DNA of 64,000 nt from Candidatus Melainabacteria bacterium MEL.A1 (GTDB lineage: Bacteria > Cyanobacteriota > Vampirovibrionia > Gastranaerophilales > Gastranaerophilaceae), in contig CP017245.1 in the NCBI GenBank assembly GCA_001765415.1, positions 124,001 to 188,000 of the forward strand, read 5' to 3'. A program made the position numbers and the translations under genes. Below, in pieces: positions 27,401 through 35,966 of this stretch. The stretch's first letter is position 1, and every line of letters starts with the position of its first letter. The notes beneath the pieces are model-generated. The model made no database searches, was not told the origin of the DNA, and worked only from the letters and a program-made list of their open reading frames with translations.

Positions 27401-27860
27401 TAGAATTTCTGCAGAAATTGTTTCTGTGCTTGGACCACTTGGAGATTTATCGGTTACTAAATTGACTTCATATATTCCAAAATTCGGAACAGCAACGGGT
27501 AATATAATTAATGCTCTTACAACAAACCCGAGAGGTGAAAATATTTCTGCAATTCCGGCACTTTCATCTGGAAATAAAAATTACAAGGATTTCAAAGTAG
27601 TATTTAATGGTGGCGTAGAAAGCAGAAGTTCTGTAAAATCTTTCAAATGGCTTTCAACTTGTGATATGTCTGCAATTCAAAAAACGACTATTAAAGAACA
27701 GGTTAAAGAAACAAAACAGGCAGTTAAAGATGCCGTTCAGGAAAAGAAAGATGCTTTTAACCAACACATGGATGAGCAAAAGAAGCAGGCAGAAGAAGCA
27801 AATCAACAAATGAAAGATGCTGTTCAAGGGTTTAAGAACTTGAAAAATTTATTGAAATAA
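24423..27860 (+). CDS. large AsmA/TamB-like envelope protein
   Basis: 1145 residues: one N-terminal membrane anchor (about 8-32), then long beta-rich AsmA-type sequence with repeated D-N-I-N-x-N and V-N-G-x-I-S-Y-N-I-N-N-G-H-I blocks, an AsmA C-terminal-like domain (about 850-1050) and a charged coiled coil of about 55 residues rich in K-Q-A and K-D-A-V. The family bridges inner and outer membranes and moves phospholipid. Fits a diderm cell. Confidence 0.82.
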   Translation: MNKYLKYTLISVVSVIVVLYMCFLIAPLFLTGVVNSYSGEISNIIEKSCGFKVKLDNINIVSTPKLTIGAKVGHVEVALPTGEKFLTVDNVQAKMSLIPILARRIEADMVGADNINLNLKVKKDGKFLIEDYIPQNNDNDDGASQVLTALPYGLKLSNHLPNININNYNIAFIDIPTDKMYSIYGNNISITDFILNKKIKVALDGKVMLQDREQFNYDVKLLNKIMPNIDLNDIVFAGKEEETTNQTDFNINVIDIFKAIYKNQLTADIKGDIKTGGTLDNIDMLGSIDVTNLGVAVDGQKLPSSSVDIKFKGNGIKLYTKLYTADKELTELVGNFKTGKHPKIDLNCKSNAQFKSVFDLIDSVAKSFDYNDLDTLTATGGIDADFNIKSNLKTIESSGYLKIPSASIAYKLYNAAVNNISADIDFANNMINIRKAGLTVLGQPLKISGSVTQDATADLLVTADKLQLKGLLLAAGQMALLKENQIYSGTVSMNASINGKLDKIVPKVNLSIDNVNLKNTPSNTSIRVANSKVNLTTDGKKMDGLVNVAGAKVINPMATISAPLTKISFGEKDILINSAYIILDNSRIDITGKVADYMSKNLTFNIKAKGNLLGSDLRSMIPKDFRSFVTANGKLPLVVNVTGDEKKQDIAFSLTSNPTNYVSILSVDQLKGKTTVIKGNAKLSGDSLKFSDTGIFANGVGVCYLKGGISDLYKSQKLNLNVSTPNSVTFVIPGFNKSKVTAIGNIDVNGVAANPILKGSATVPLVKIPEVPLTMSDMQISLNGPIVKGKGSLKKFVTGGIVAENLTSDFNLTNNVFNLKNITGEAFSGKVNGNISYNINNGHIGVVFNGSGMNAEKAIEGAAGLKNALSGKLNFNANVALHGTTDVEMMKNLKGKASFDISDGSFGNIGRFENFLFAQNLQQNSIIKAAINSIKSLPAIKNTAHFKTVSGNMTFNNGWAVLNPVKTSGPSMAYYVKGRYNLLNSTANVIILGRISAEIVSVLGPLGDLSVTKLTSYIPKFGTATGNIINALTTNPRGENISAIPALSSGNKNYKDFKVVFNGGVESRSSVKSFKWLSTCDMSAIQKTTIKEQVKETKQAVKDAVQEKKDAFNQHMDEQKKQAEEANQQMKDAVQGFKNLKNLLK

Positions 27861-27887
27861 CGGTGTTACTTTGAATTACAGATTATT

Positions 27888-28817
27888 CTATAGTACGCAT
27901 GCCAAGATCATTAATAACAATGTTCCTATTTGCATTGCGGTTGCCATATTTTGAGAAAACTTGTTTGAATCGTATTTGCTTGCACTTTTTGTTGCCTTGT
28001 AAGCACTTGAAATTCGTCTTAATCTATCATTTTCGCTATCTGTAGCAAAAGTCGTGCCAAACATAGTGCTTTCGAGGCGTGACAATCTGTTGTCCATGTT
28101 GTCGTTTGCAAAAGTTCTTTTGAATATTGCTTTTTCTACAGTGGCAAGGTTTGTTGGTTTTGCGTTTCTTGAATTATAAGCATCATAATCAAATTCAGGT
28201 GGTTGGTATTCGTCGAGTTTATAATTTTTATCTAGCTGAACAACATCTTCATCATAAAAACCGTTTGAAGATTGAGCGATACTATTATTCATAAACGATT
28301 TTGGCTTGATTTTTGCCTGTAATCTTTCTACTCGAGCAGAAAACGGTTCGCTTTCGTAGGTTTTGCCGAGAGATTTTTGCTCAAGCGAAGCAAGACGTGA
28401 ATTTAAGTCTTTAGTTTTAAATTCTTGTTTAAAAATTTCTTTTTCAAGTTCGTTTATGGATGGATAATCAACATTAGCTCCTGCAGGTGGTACACTATTT
28501 TGAGCTAATTTTTCTTCTTTGTAAATATCATCTTCCTCCATAAATGTATCTTCTTTCGGAGTTATTTCATGACCAATTAAATCGGCAGACATATCTTTTT
28601 TTAATGATGAAACTCTATCAGAAATTGATTTGTTTGATTTCGCTTGTCCGTAGACAGTTTGTTCGATGCGAGAAAGTCTTGTAGCATCATCAGATGTTGT
28701 ATATGTAAAACCGTATAGAGAGTTTTCAATATTATCCAAGATTGAAGAATATTGAGTTGCACCAAAACACGGTGAAATACTAATTAATAACCCTAAAATA
28801 ACAATAAATTTTTTCAT
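27888..28817 (-). CDS. exported protein with four related 45-50-residue units
   Basis: About 309 residues from the ATG at 28817 (AAGGAG five bases upstream). Signal peptide to about residue 20. Four degenerate units of the form I/V-E-x-x-I-F/Y-G/K-x-x-F/Y ... R-L/V-S-R/S-L/I-E ... F/Y-G, starting near residues 28, 60, 115 and 220. A Pro/Asp-rich linker is in the middle and a hydrophobic C-terminal helix (about 290-308) could anchor it. No named family recalled. Confidence 0.75.
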   Translation of the reverse strand: MKKFIVILGLLISISPCFGATQYSSILDNIENSLYGFTYTTSDDATRLSRIEQTVYGQAKSNKSISDRVSSLKKDMSADLIGHEITPKEDTFMEEDDIYKEEKLAQNSVPPAGANVDYPSINELEKEIFKQEFKTKDLNSRLASLEQKSLGKTYESEPFSARVERLQAKIKPKSFMNNSIAQSSNGFYDEDVVQLDKNYKLDEYQPPEFDYDAYNSRNAKPTNLATVEKAIFKRTFANDNMDNRLSRLESTMFGTTFATDSENDRLRRISSAYKATKSASKYDSNKFSQNMATAMQIGTLLLMILACVL

Positions 28818-29196
28818 AATCACTCCTTACCGATAGGATAAGCGTGAATGATATAAAAAACTATTACACAGAAAAAGAATTTTAAAATACTGATAAATAG
28901 CTAAAAAATCGTAGGACTTTGGGAGTATAAATCTCATTTTATTATACTCATTCCTTAGTAGAGATAAGTGGTGCTATTCCGTAAGGGGTAATTGCTAGTT
29001 TCATTGTCGAGCTAGAAAGCCCAACCTACTTAATTAAAAGCATTGGTGGGATATTATATCTTACCAATGCTTTTATCTTAATAAGTTTTTCTATCGGGTC
29101 ATGTTGAGGCGAAGCCGAAACATCGCATGGTTGATAAAACGCTTTGCTCAGAATAACTGTAAAATCTTATCGTTTTAACGCTCTATTGCCTAACTT
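28818..29196. repeat. intergenic stretch with dispersed repeats and one strong hairpin
   Basis: A GTGCTATTCCGTAAGGGGT unit at about 28973 belongs to the CTATCCCGTAA family seen at 15176 and 49435. The hairpin at 29036-29074 is listed separately. A GTCATGTTGAGGCGAAGCCG stretch at about 29098 looks like another common dispersed repeat. No ORF seen. Confidence 0.6.
29036..29074. terminator. 12-bp hairpin terminator, usable on both strands
   Basis: AAAAGCATTGGT pairs perfectly with ACCAATGCTTTT around a 15-base loop. It lies about 120 bases past the nifS stop and may end the nifU-nifS transcript on the minus strand. Confidence 0.65.
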
Positions 29197-30390
29197 TTAC
29201 TGTTTCAATTTTCTCAAAGCTTCTAATTCGTCTTGGAATGGAGAAATTCTTACTAATTTTTCGATTATTTCAGGCATTTTTTCGCATACATAATCAATTT
29301 CTTTTTCTGTAGTAAATCTGCTTAAAGAAAATCTGATACTGCCGTGAACAGCGGTAAATGGAACATTCATCGCTCTCAATACATGAGATGGTTCTAGTGA
29401 ACCAGATGTGCAGGCACTACCTGAACTTGCGCAAATACCTAAATCACTTAAGTGAAGAAGGATTAATTCGCCCTCAATGTATTCAAAGCCAATATTTGTA
29501 GTGTTTGGAACTCTGTTGATAATTCCTGCATTCAATCTTGCATTGAATACGTTTTTAACAATATTTTGTTCCAATTTGTCACGAAGTCTTTTTATTTCGG
29601 TAGTTTCATATTTCAAACTATCCATAGCAAGTTCTGCCGCCTTTGCCATTCCGACAATATATGGAACATTTTCTGTTCCGGCACGTTTCCCACGTTCTTG
29701 GTGACCACCAATTATCAATGGTGTAATTAAAGTTTTTGAATTAACATATAATGCGCCAATTCCCTTTGGTGCGTGGAATTTGTGTCCCGAAATTCCCATT
29801 AAATCAACGCCCAAATCTTGAACATCAATAGCTAGTTTCCCTGTAACCTGAACAGCATCAACATAGAATTTGGTTTCAGGATTTTTGGATTTAATAATTT
29901 CGGAAATCTTTTTGATTGGGAAAACAACACCGGTTTCATTATTAGCATACATTACAGACACAAGAGCAGTATCTTCATCAATAGCTTCTTTTAATTGTTC
30001 TAAATCAAGCTCTCCATTAGAATTTACGCCAATATAATCAACTCTGTAACCTTCTTTTTCTAATGCTCTATAAAGGTTCAACACGCAAGGGTGTTCAACT
30101 TTTGTTGTAATGATATGACGTTTATTTTTATTCATATTCAAAACGCCACGAATTGCCGTGTTTGCACTTTCAGAACCGCAAGATGTGAAAATAATTTCTT
30201 TTTCATCTCTAGCGTTATAAAAATCTTTGATTACGCCTCTAGCCTCTCTAACTGCATGGTTAGACCGTTTTGCAAATTCATAAACGCTTGATGGGTTTGC
30301 GTATTCTTCTTTAAAATATGGTAGCATTGCTTCCAATACCTGTGGGTCAACCTTTGTGGTTGCGTTATTATCTAAATATATTAAACTCAT
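29197..30390 (-). CDS. nifS: cysteine desulfurase, NifS type
   Basis: 397 residues. PLP lysine K204 in S-G-H-K-F-H-A-P-K-G, catalytic Cys327 in S-S-G-S-A-C-T-S-G in the long flexible loop. Start M-S-L-I-Y-L-D-N-N-A-T-T is typical. Supplies sulfur to the adjacent NifU, whose stop is 2 bases upstream and whose end carries the GAGGT site. No nitrogenase gene is present; the pair most likely serves general Fe-S assembly. Confidence 0.95.
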   Translation of the reverse strand: MSLIYLDNNATTKVDPQVLEAMLPYFKEEYANPSSVYEFAKRSNHAVREARGVIKDFYNARDEKEIIFTSCGSESANTAIRGVLNMNKNKRHIITTKVEHPCVLNLYRALEKEGYRVDYIGVNSNGELDLEQLKEAIDEDTALVSVMYANNETGVVFPIKKISEIIKSKNPETKFYVDAVQVTGKLAIDVQDLGVDLMGISGHKFHAPKGIGALYVNSKTLITPLIIGGHQERGKRAGTENVPYIVGMAKAAELAMDSLKYETTEIKRLRDKLEQNIVKNVFNARLNAGIINRVPNTTNIGFEYIEGELILLHLSDLGICASSGSACTSGSLEPSHVLRAMNVPFTAVHGSIRFSLSRFTTEKEIDYVCEKMPEIIEKLVRISPFQDELEALRKLKQ

Positions 30391-30392
30391 TT

Positions 30393-31238
30393 TTATACCT
30401 CTACAACTTCAATATTCTTATCAACAGTATCTCTTAAAGTACTTTCAACAAACGCTTTAAGTGTTAAGTGTGAATTTTTACAACCAGAACATTTTCCACG
30501 AAGTTTTACCAAAACTTTGTTATCTTGAATGTCAACCAAAGTGATATCACCGCCATCTTTTCTCAATTCAGGTGAAATCTGGTTTTCAATAATATTGTTG
30601 ATTTTTAGAATTTTTTGAGCAGGTGTAAGTGAACTTGTTTCTTCCTTTTCTTCTTTTTTGTAATAAGTGTCAATTATATCTTGAATTGCTGCTTTACATT
30701 TTCCGCAAGCTCCACCGGCTTTAGTATAATTTGTAATTTCTTCAACAGTTTTTAAGCCATTGATTTTGATTGCGTCCCAAATAACATTTTCTGTTACGCC
30801 AAAACATGTACAAACAATTTTTTCAGAAGTTTTAGGTTTGTTTTCTTCGTTTCTCAAATCGTCTAAATCAGTGTAATCGCCCCAGTTTTTAAGCGCATCC
30901 TCTAATGCTTCATAACCCATAACAGAGCAGTGCATTTTTTCAGGTGGAAGTCCGCCTAGTTGGTCTGCAATATCTTTATTGGTGATTTTCTTAACTTCAT
31001 CAACAGTTTTTCCGATAATCATTTCGGTTAAAATACTTGAACTTGCAACTGCTGAACCACAACCGAATGTTTGAAACTTCGCATCTGTTACGATATTGTC
31101 TTTAATTTTTAAATAAATTTTTAAAGAATCGCCACAAGCAAGTGAACCGGCTTCGCCAATAGCATCTGCATTATCAATTTTTCCGACATTTCTCGGGTTT
31201 CTGTAATGATCTATAACTTTATCTGAATAATCCCACAT
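30393..31238 (-). CDS. nifU: NifU-type Fe-S cluster scaffold
   Basis: 281 residues with all three NifU domains: IscU-like scaffold (C35, C60, C104), central BFD-like [2Fe-2S] domain (C143, C145, C178, C181) and C-terminal NifU domain (C250-x2-C253). Cluster is built on it using sulfur from NifS. The modular length excludes plain IscU. Confidence 0.95.
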   Translation of the reverse strand: MWDYSDKVIDHYRNPRNVGKIDNADAIGEAGSLACGDSLKIYLKIKDNIVTDAKFQTFGCGSAVASSSILTEMIIGKTVDEVKKITNKDIADQLGGLPPEKMHCSVMGYEALEDALKNWGDYTDLDDLRNEENKPKTSEKIVCTCFGVTENVIWDAIKINGLKTVEEITNYTKAGGACGKCKAAIQDIIDTYYKKEEKEETSSLTPAQKILKINNIIENQISPELRKDGGDITLVDIQDNKVLVKLRGKCSGCKNSHLTLKAFVESTLRDTVDKNIEVVEV

Positions 31239-31343
31239 ATCTTTTATCCTTATATTATCTAATACGGTAGTAATATTTTATAATAAAAAAAAATATGGGA
31301 GTAGTTGCTTAATATAAAATTAATTATTTGTTAATGGTTGAAA

Positions 31344-32138
31344 TTATCCAAGCGGTATAGTTGCTTTCTTTGCAGAATGTGATGCTGGAAAATTCTTTAT
31401 TAGCGGAACTTTTAATTCCTCAAAAATGTAATTAATATCTTCTTCAACATCAAGAAAATCTCCAATAGCAATTGCTTCAATATTTTTTCTTAATTTTTCA
31501 ATATTGAATAATTGAGTTACCATTTTATCAATTTTGTATGGTGGTTCATTCAAATCTTCTAAAAATAGAGTGAATTTAAAGTCGGGAATAAAGTCTTGCC
31601 CGCATAACGAAACTAGTGTTGACAAGTTACCGCCCCAAAATTTCCCTTCATAATCAAACTTGCCTTCTTGAACTGTTTGAAAGAATTTGTTTATTGTGTA
31701 ATCACATAAATTTTCTTGACCAAAATCGCTCATTATCATTGGACCTGAATATGTCGAAAGTCCGGCTCTTTTTAAAAACATTACGTTAAGAGCCGTAATA
31801 TCAGAGTATCCGCAAAATATTTTTGGATTTTCTCGTATAACATTATAATCAATTTGATTAATTAACCTAATTGCTCCATATCCACCCCGTAGGCAAATTA
31901 TTGCATTAATAGATTTGTCTGAAAACATTTTGTGAATGGCATCTAATCTTTCTTTGTCACTTCCGGCAAGATATCTGTTTGAGGAATAAATATTATCGGC
32001 TAATTTTACTTTAAAACCTCTTTTTTCAAAAAAAGAAATTCCTCTTTTTAAATTTGTGTCATTATCCATTGCTCCTGATGGAGCAAGTATTCCTATTGTA
32101 TCTCCATTTTTTAATAATGCCGGCTTAATAATATTCAT
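31344..32138 (-). CDS. LD-carboxypeptidase/MccF-like peptidase (family S66)
   Basis: 264 residues from the ATG at 32138 (GGGTGA upstream; the ATG at 32150 adds four residues). The nucleophile elbow is G-Y-S-D-I-T, preceded by L-R-G-G-Y-G; the Glu is in L-F-L-E-D-L-N-E; the His is in P-A-S-H-S-A-K. It stops right after I-P-L-G, about 15 residues short of usual homologues, which may be a natural end. Trims peptidoglycan tetrapeptides or inactivates microcin-like compounds. Divergent from dnaX. Confidence 0.85.
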   Translation of the reverse strand: MNIIKPALLKNGDTIGILAPSGAMDNDTNLKRGISFFEKRGFKVKLADNIYSSNRYLAGSDKERLDAIHKMFSDKSINAIICLRGGYGAIRLINQIDYNVIRENPKIFCGYSDITALNVMFLKRAGLSTYSGPMIMSDFGQENLCDYTINKFFQTVQEGKFDYEGKFWGGNLSTLVSLCGQDFIPDFKFTLFLEDLNEPPYKIDKMVTQLFNIEKLRKNIEAIAIGDFLDVEEDINYIFEELKVPLIKNFPASHSAKKATIPLG

Positions 32139-32179
32139 ATTTTCACCCATAATTCTTATTATTATGTTATTATATTACC

Positions 32180-34087
32180 ATGAACGAGAAATATATACCT
32201 TTATACAGAAAATACCGCCCTCAAAAATTGGAGGAGGTTGTTGGACAAGAGCATATTAAAAAAGCATTAAGAAATGCAATTGAATTGGATAAAATATCAC
32301 ATGCTTATTTGTTTACAGGCCCTAGAGGTACTGGTAAAACCTCTACTGCACGTATTTTTGCAAAATCGTTAAACTGTAAGGAGGGACCGACAATTAACCC
32401 TTGTGGAGTTTGCGAAAATTGTATTGATATTACAAATTCTACTCCTATGGATGTTATTGAAATTGATGCTGCAAGTAACAGAAAAGTTGAAGATGCTCAG
32501 AATATTCTGGAAAAGGTTATGTATGCACCTGTAAATAGTCGGTATAAAATTTATATAATTGACGAAGTTCATATGCTTTCTACTACTGCATTTAATGCGT
32601 TGCTGAAAACATTAGAAGAACCTCCTAAAAATGTCATCTTTATCTTGGCTACAACAGAAGTTCATAAGGTTTTGGATACCATCAAAAGTCGTTGTCAAAG
32701 ATTTGATTTTAAACGTATTACAACAGATGATATTGTAAAACATCTTAGGTATATTGCTGATAATGAAAAAATTAACATTACTGATGATGCGTTGTTTACT
32801 ATTGCTAAAAATTCAGCAGGAGGAATGCGTGATAGTATTGCTCTTTTAGATCAATTAAGTGTTTTAGATGGTGAAGAAGCTATTTCTACTGATGATATAA
32901 ATAATCTTTTGGGTAGACTTTCTTTTGATACATTAAATTCTTTAGCAGATAAAATTGTTAAATCTGACCCTCAAGGGGCAATTGAAGATTTAGAAAAGAT
33001 TTATAACTCAGGGAATGAACCTGTTCAAATTTTGACTAACTTAATGGATTATTTGAAAAATCTTCTGATTATCAAAAATTGCAGAAAAGAAATTGTATTT
33101 GAGTTAACGCAGGCGAATGAGGCACAAGTTGAGGCTTTGACAAAGCAGATAGAAAACTTGGAAACTCATCAAATTGTATTTTTGATTGATAAATGTTCTG
33201 AATATATAAAAGAATTGAAATTAACTAACAATCCTCGTTTATGGTTAGAAGTTGCAATTATTGATTTGGCAAATTTGACAGAAAACACATCTTTAGTTGA
33301 ACTTCAAAATCGAATTGCGAGATTGGAAGGTGGAGCAGTTCAACCTGTGAAAGTTGCAGCATACAAAACTCCTCCAGCTCCTGTCATGAAGCATGAAATA
33401 GAACATGCTAAGCCTGATATTGTAAAACAAATGCAAAAGGTAGAAGAAGTAAAAACTGAACCTGTTAGAAAAGTTGAAAATTCAATACCAGTTTCGCAAA
33501 GTAAGCCAACTGTGGAACAATCTGATCAGAAAGAAGAAACAAGTGATGATTTTTCTCCAATGCCACAATCAAAGCCCGCAAATGGTACAGATATATCTGT
33601 TTTGTGGGGACAATTGCTTACTCTTATTCAAAGTCCGCCAACTCGTGCATTATTGAAGCAATGGGCTAATCCTGTAAAAATTACACCTGAGGAAACTATT
33701 TTGTCATTAAAAAATGAAATCTTCTTAAATCAGGTACAAAGTGGTTCTAAAAAACAGGCTATAGTTGAGGCTTTAGACAGTTTGTTTGGGCAATCAAATT
33801 CAAATGTTGTTGTCAGACTGCCACATCCAGATGATGCGCAAGTTAAACCTTCTGTGGCGGCAACATCGCCTGTCAGGCAATCTCAGCCCAAACCGCAATT
33901 AAAACAATCTCCGGTTATGAAACCTATAGAAAAAACATCAGAAGTTGAGGCAGATGAAGTTGAAGAATTGAAAGAAGAAGCCGTAAAGCCTGTAAAAACA
34001 GATGCTGCATCAAAAATAGAAGCATCTTTGCATTCCGATAATGTAAACATGGTTATGGAATTGTTTGATGGAAAGGTTATTGATTAA
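32180..34087 (+). CDS. dnaX: DNA polymerase III subunit gamma/tau
   Basis: 635 residues: clamp-loader ATPase with Walker A G-P-R-G-T-G-K-T, zinc-binding Cys cluster (C-K-E-G-P ... C-G-V-C-E-N-C), D-E-V-H-M-L-S, sensor S-R-C-Q-R-F. Domain III ends about residue 370, followed by a Pro/Lys/Glu-rich linker and a C-terminal tau-like region. I see no slippery frameshift signal. No clear ribosome site before the ATG. Overlaps the convergent ribD by 11 bases. Confidence 0.95.
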   Translation: MNEKYIPLYRKYRPQKLEEVVGQEHIKKALRNAIELDKISHAYLFTGPRGTGKTSTARIFAKSLNCKEGPTINPCGVCENCIDITNSTPMDVIEIDAASNRKVEDAQNILEKVMYAPVNSRYKIYIIDEVHMLSTTAFNALLKTLEEPPKNVIFILATTEVHKVLDTIKSRCQRFDFKRITTDDIVKHLRYIADNEKINITDDALFTIAKNSAGGMRDSIALLDQLSVLDGEEAISTDDINNLLGRLSFDTLNSLADKIVKSDPQGAIEDLEKIYNSGNEPVQILTNLMDYLKNLLIIKNCRKEIVFELTQANEAQVEALTKQIENLETHQIVFLIDKCSEYIKELKLTNNPRLWLEVAIIDLANLTENTSLVELQNRIARLEGGAVQPVKVAAYKTPPAPVMKHEIEHAKPDIVKQMQKVEEVKTEPVRKVENSIPVSQSKPTVEQSDQKEETSDDFSPMPQSKPANGTDISVLWGQLLTLIQSPPTRALLKQWANPVKITPEETILSLKNEIFLNQVQSGSKKQAIVEALDSLFGQSNSNVVVRLPHPDDAQVKPSVAATSPVRQSQPKPQLKQSPVMKPIEKTSEVEADEVEELKEEAVKPVKTDAASKIEASLHSDNVNMVMELFDGKVID

Positions 34088-35120
34088 TCGGATAATAAGT
34101 TAATAAGATATCTGGCTCAAAATGTTCTATAGTTTCAATTTTGAAGTTTAGACTATTGTTTATATCATTAATTTTTTGGAAATTGAAACAAGATAATGAG
34201 CTATTATCTCCGGTAATTTTTGGCGCAATAAAATGATAGATTTTGTCTGCATATTTTAAAGCAGAACCGTTTAGAATTCCGCCACTTTCTATTAATATAC
34301 TCTTAATTCCCAATTCATACGCTCTTTCAAAAACAAATTCTAAATCTAGTTTGTTGGCTTTTACAGGTGTTTTGATAAAGTTAACACCGCCTTCAAACAT
34401 ATCTAATGTTTCGTTAAACAGGTAAATTTCTCCATTTTTGTATATTGGAGCTTCTAAATTGGTTTTCAATCTTCTGTCAAGTATAATTTTTTTTCGATGC
34501 AACATTGTCGGATTATCTGCTAAAATGGTTGAAGATGTCGTCATTATTGCATCATAACAATTTCTGATTTCTTTTACTTTTTCTCGGGCTGTTGATGAAG
34601 TAATCCATTTGGAAGAGCCGTTTGAGGTTGCAATCTTACCATCTAAAGTTGTTGCGGTTTTAATAGCAATAAAGCATTTGTTTTGAGTCATGTTTTTTAT
34701 AAAAATTTCGTTTAACTTTTTACATTCTTCTTCCATAATCCCAGAGATTACTTCAATGCCTGCTTTTTGTAGTTTGTTGATGCCATTTCCTGCAACAATA
34801 GGATTAACGTCCTGCATTCCGATAACTACCTTTTTTAACCCTCTTTCAATTATTAAGTCTGCGCATGGAGGAGTTTTCCCGTGATGTGAACAAGGTTCTA
34901 AGTTGACAATTAAAGTTCCGCCTTTTTCTTCTCCATTGTGGAGTTTTAAAAGAGCATCTCTTTCGGCGTGATTATCTCCGTATTTATGATGATAGCCTGT
35001 AGAAATTTCGTTTTCGTTTTTATCCAGAACTACGCAACCGACCATTGGGTTTGGAGATGTTTGTCCTTCCCCATTTTTTGCAAGTTCTATACATTTTTTC
35101 ATATAGTTTTCATAATTCAT
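34077..35120 (-). CDS. ribD: riboflavin biosynthesis deaminase/reductase
   Basis: 347 residues. N-terminal deaminase with H-A-E and P-C-S-H-H-G-K-T-P-P-C zinc motif; C-terminal reductase with T-T-L-D-G-K-I-A and G-G-I-L-N-G-S-A. Catalyses two steps from the GTP-derived pyrimidine to ribityl-uracil phosphate. Other rib genes are not adjacent. Confidence 0.95.
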   Translation of the reverse strand: MNYENYMKKCIELAKNGEGQTSPNPMVGCVVLDKNENEISTGYHHKYGDNHAERDALLKLHNGEEKGGTLIVNLEPCSHHGKTPPCADLIIERGLKKVVIGMQDVNPIVAGNGINKLQKAGIEVISGIMEEECKKLNEIFIKNMTQNKCFIAIKTATTLDGKIATSNGSSKWITSSTAREKVKEIRNCYDAIMTTSSTILADNPTMLHRKKIILDRRLKTNLEAPIYKNGEIYLFNETLDMFEGGVNFIKTPVKANKLDLEFVFERAYELGIKSILIESGGILNGSALKYADKIYHFIAPKITGDNSSLSCFNFQKINDINNSLNFKIETIEHFEPDILLTYYPINQ

Positions 35121-35170
35121 ATTTGTATTGTATAATAAAAATTGTTGTTTAGAAAAAAGAGGAGAGATTT

Positions 35171-35830
35171 ATGGATTTAAAATATATTGGTCACAGTGCA
35201 TTTGAGTTTGCATTGAAAGAAAAGTCAATTTTGGTTGACCCATACGTTAGTGTTAACCCAAACTATAATTGGCACGAGAAAAATATTACAGACATCTTTT
35301 TAACACATGCACATGGCGATCATTTAGGTCAGGCAATTGAAATTGCCAAAGAAAAGGATGCTACAATTACTGCTGCCTTTGAACTTGCAAATTACTTAAA
35401 AGAACAAGGTTGTAAAGTTCGTTCAGTTGGCTTTGGTGCTTGGTTAAACTATGATTGGGGTAGAGTTGTATTTGTTCCAGCTTTTCATTCAAGCTCTTTA
35501 CCTGATGGAAGATATGCGGGTGAAGCAGCCGGAATTATCTTTGATATTGAGGGTGTAAAAATCTATCATGCCGGTGATACTTGCTTGACTTCAGAAATGA
35601 AAACATTGAAAGAATTATACAGACCAAATATTGCATTGTTACCGATTGGGGGAAATTATACAATGGATGTTGAACACGCTGCTGTAGCTGCTGATTGGTT
35701 AGGCGCACAAACTGTAATTCCAATGCACTACAACACATTCCCTGAAATTCAAGCTGATTTACAAAGATTTATGCAATTAATTCAAGTTAATAATACTAAT
35801 TGTGTAATTCTTGACCCAAATAAACAATAA
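35171..35830 (+). CDS. metallo-beta-lactamase-fold hydrolase (UPF0173-like)
   Basis: 219 residues; metal motif T-H-A-H-G-D-H, then H-S-S near residue 108 and I-P-M-H-Y-N at the end; Y-H-A-G-D-T supplies the bridging Asp. Substrate unknown. Preceded by GAGGAGAG and followed by a terminator. Confidence 0.92.
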   Translation: MDLKYIGHSAFEFALKEKSILVDPYVSVNPNYNWHEKNITDIFLTHAHGDHLGQAIEIAKEKDATITAAFELANYLKEQGCKVRSVGFGAWLNYDWGRVVFVPAFHSSSLPDGRYAGEAAGIIFDIEGVKIYHAGDTCLTSEMKTLKELYRPNIALLPIGGNYTMDVEHAAVAADWLGAQTVIPMHYNTFPEIQADLQRFMQLIQVNNTNCVILDPNKQ

Positions 35831-35850
35831 AACTATAAAAATATTTGTTG

Positions 35851-35883
35851 AAGTCGGCGGTATTTTTTATTGCCGACTTTTTT
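35851..35883 (+). terminator. terminator
   Basis: Stem AAGTCGGC/GCCGACTT, 13-base loop, then T run; 21 bases after the hydrolase stop. Confidence 0.88.
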
Positions 35884-35966
35884 GATAGATTGTTATAAAA
35901 ATTAGCTTTGTGATTATTGATTATTTTTTTTTAGAGTTGTAAGCTAATTCGTGAAAGAGGGTTAAA

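Noticed and set aside
29197..31238. Nitrogen-fixation cluster
   Set aside because: Only nifU and nifS occur; no nitrogenase genes. They serve general Fe-S assembly.
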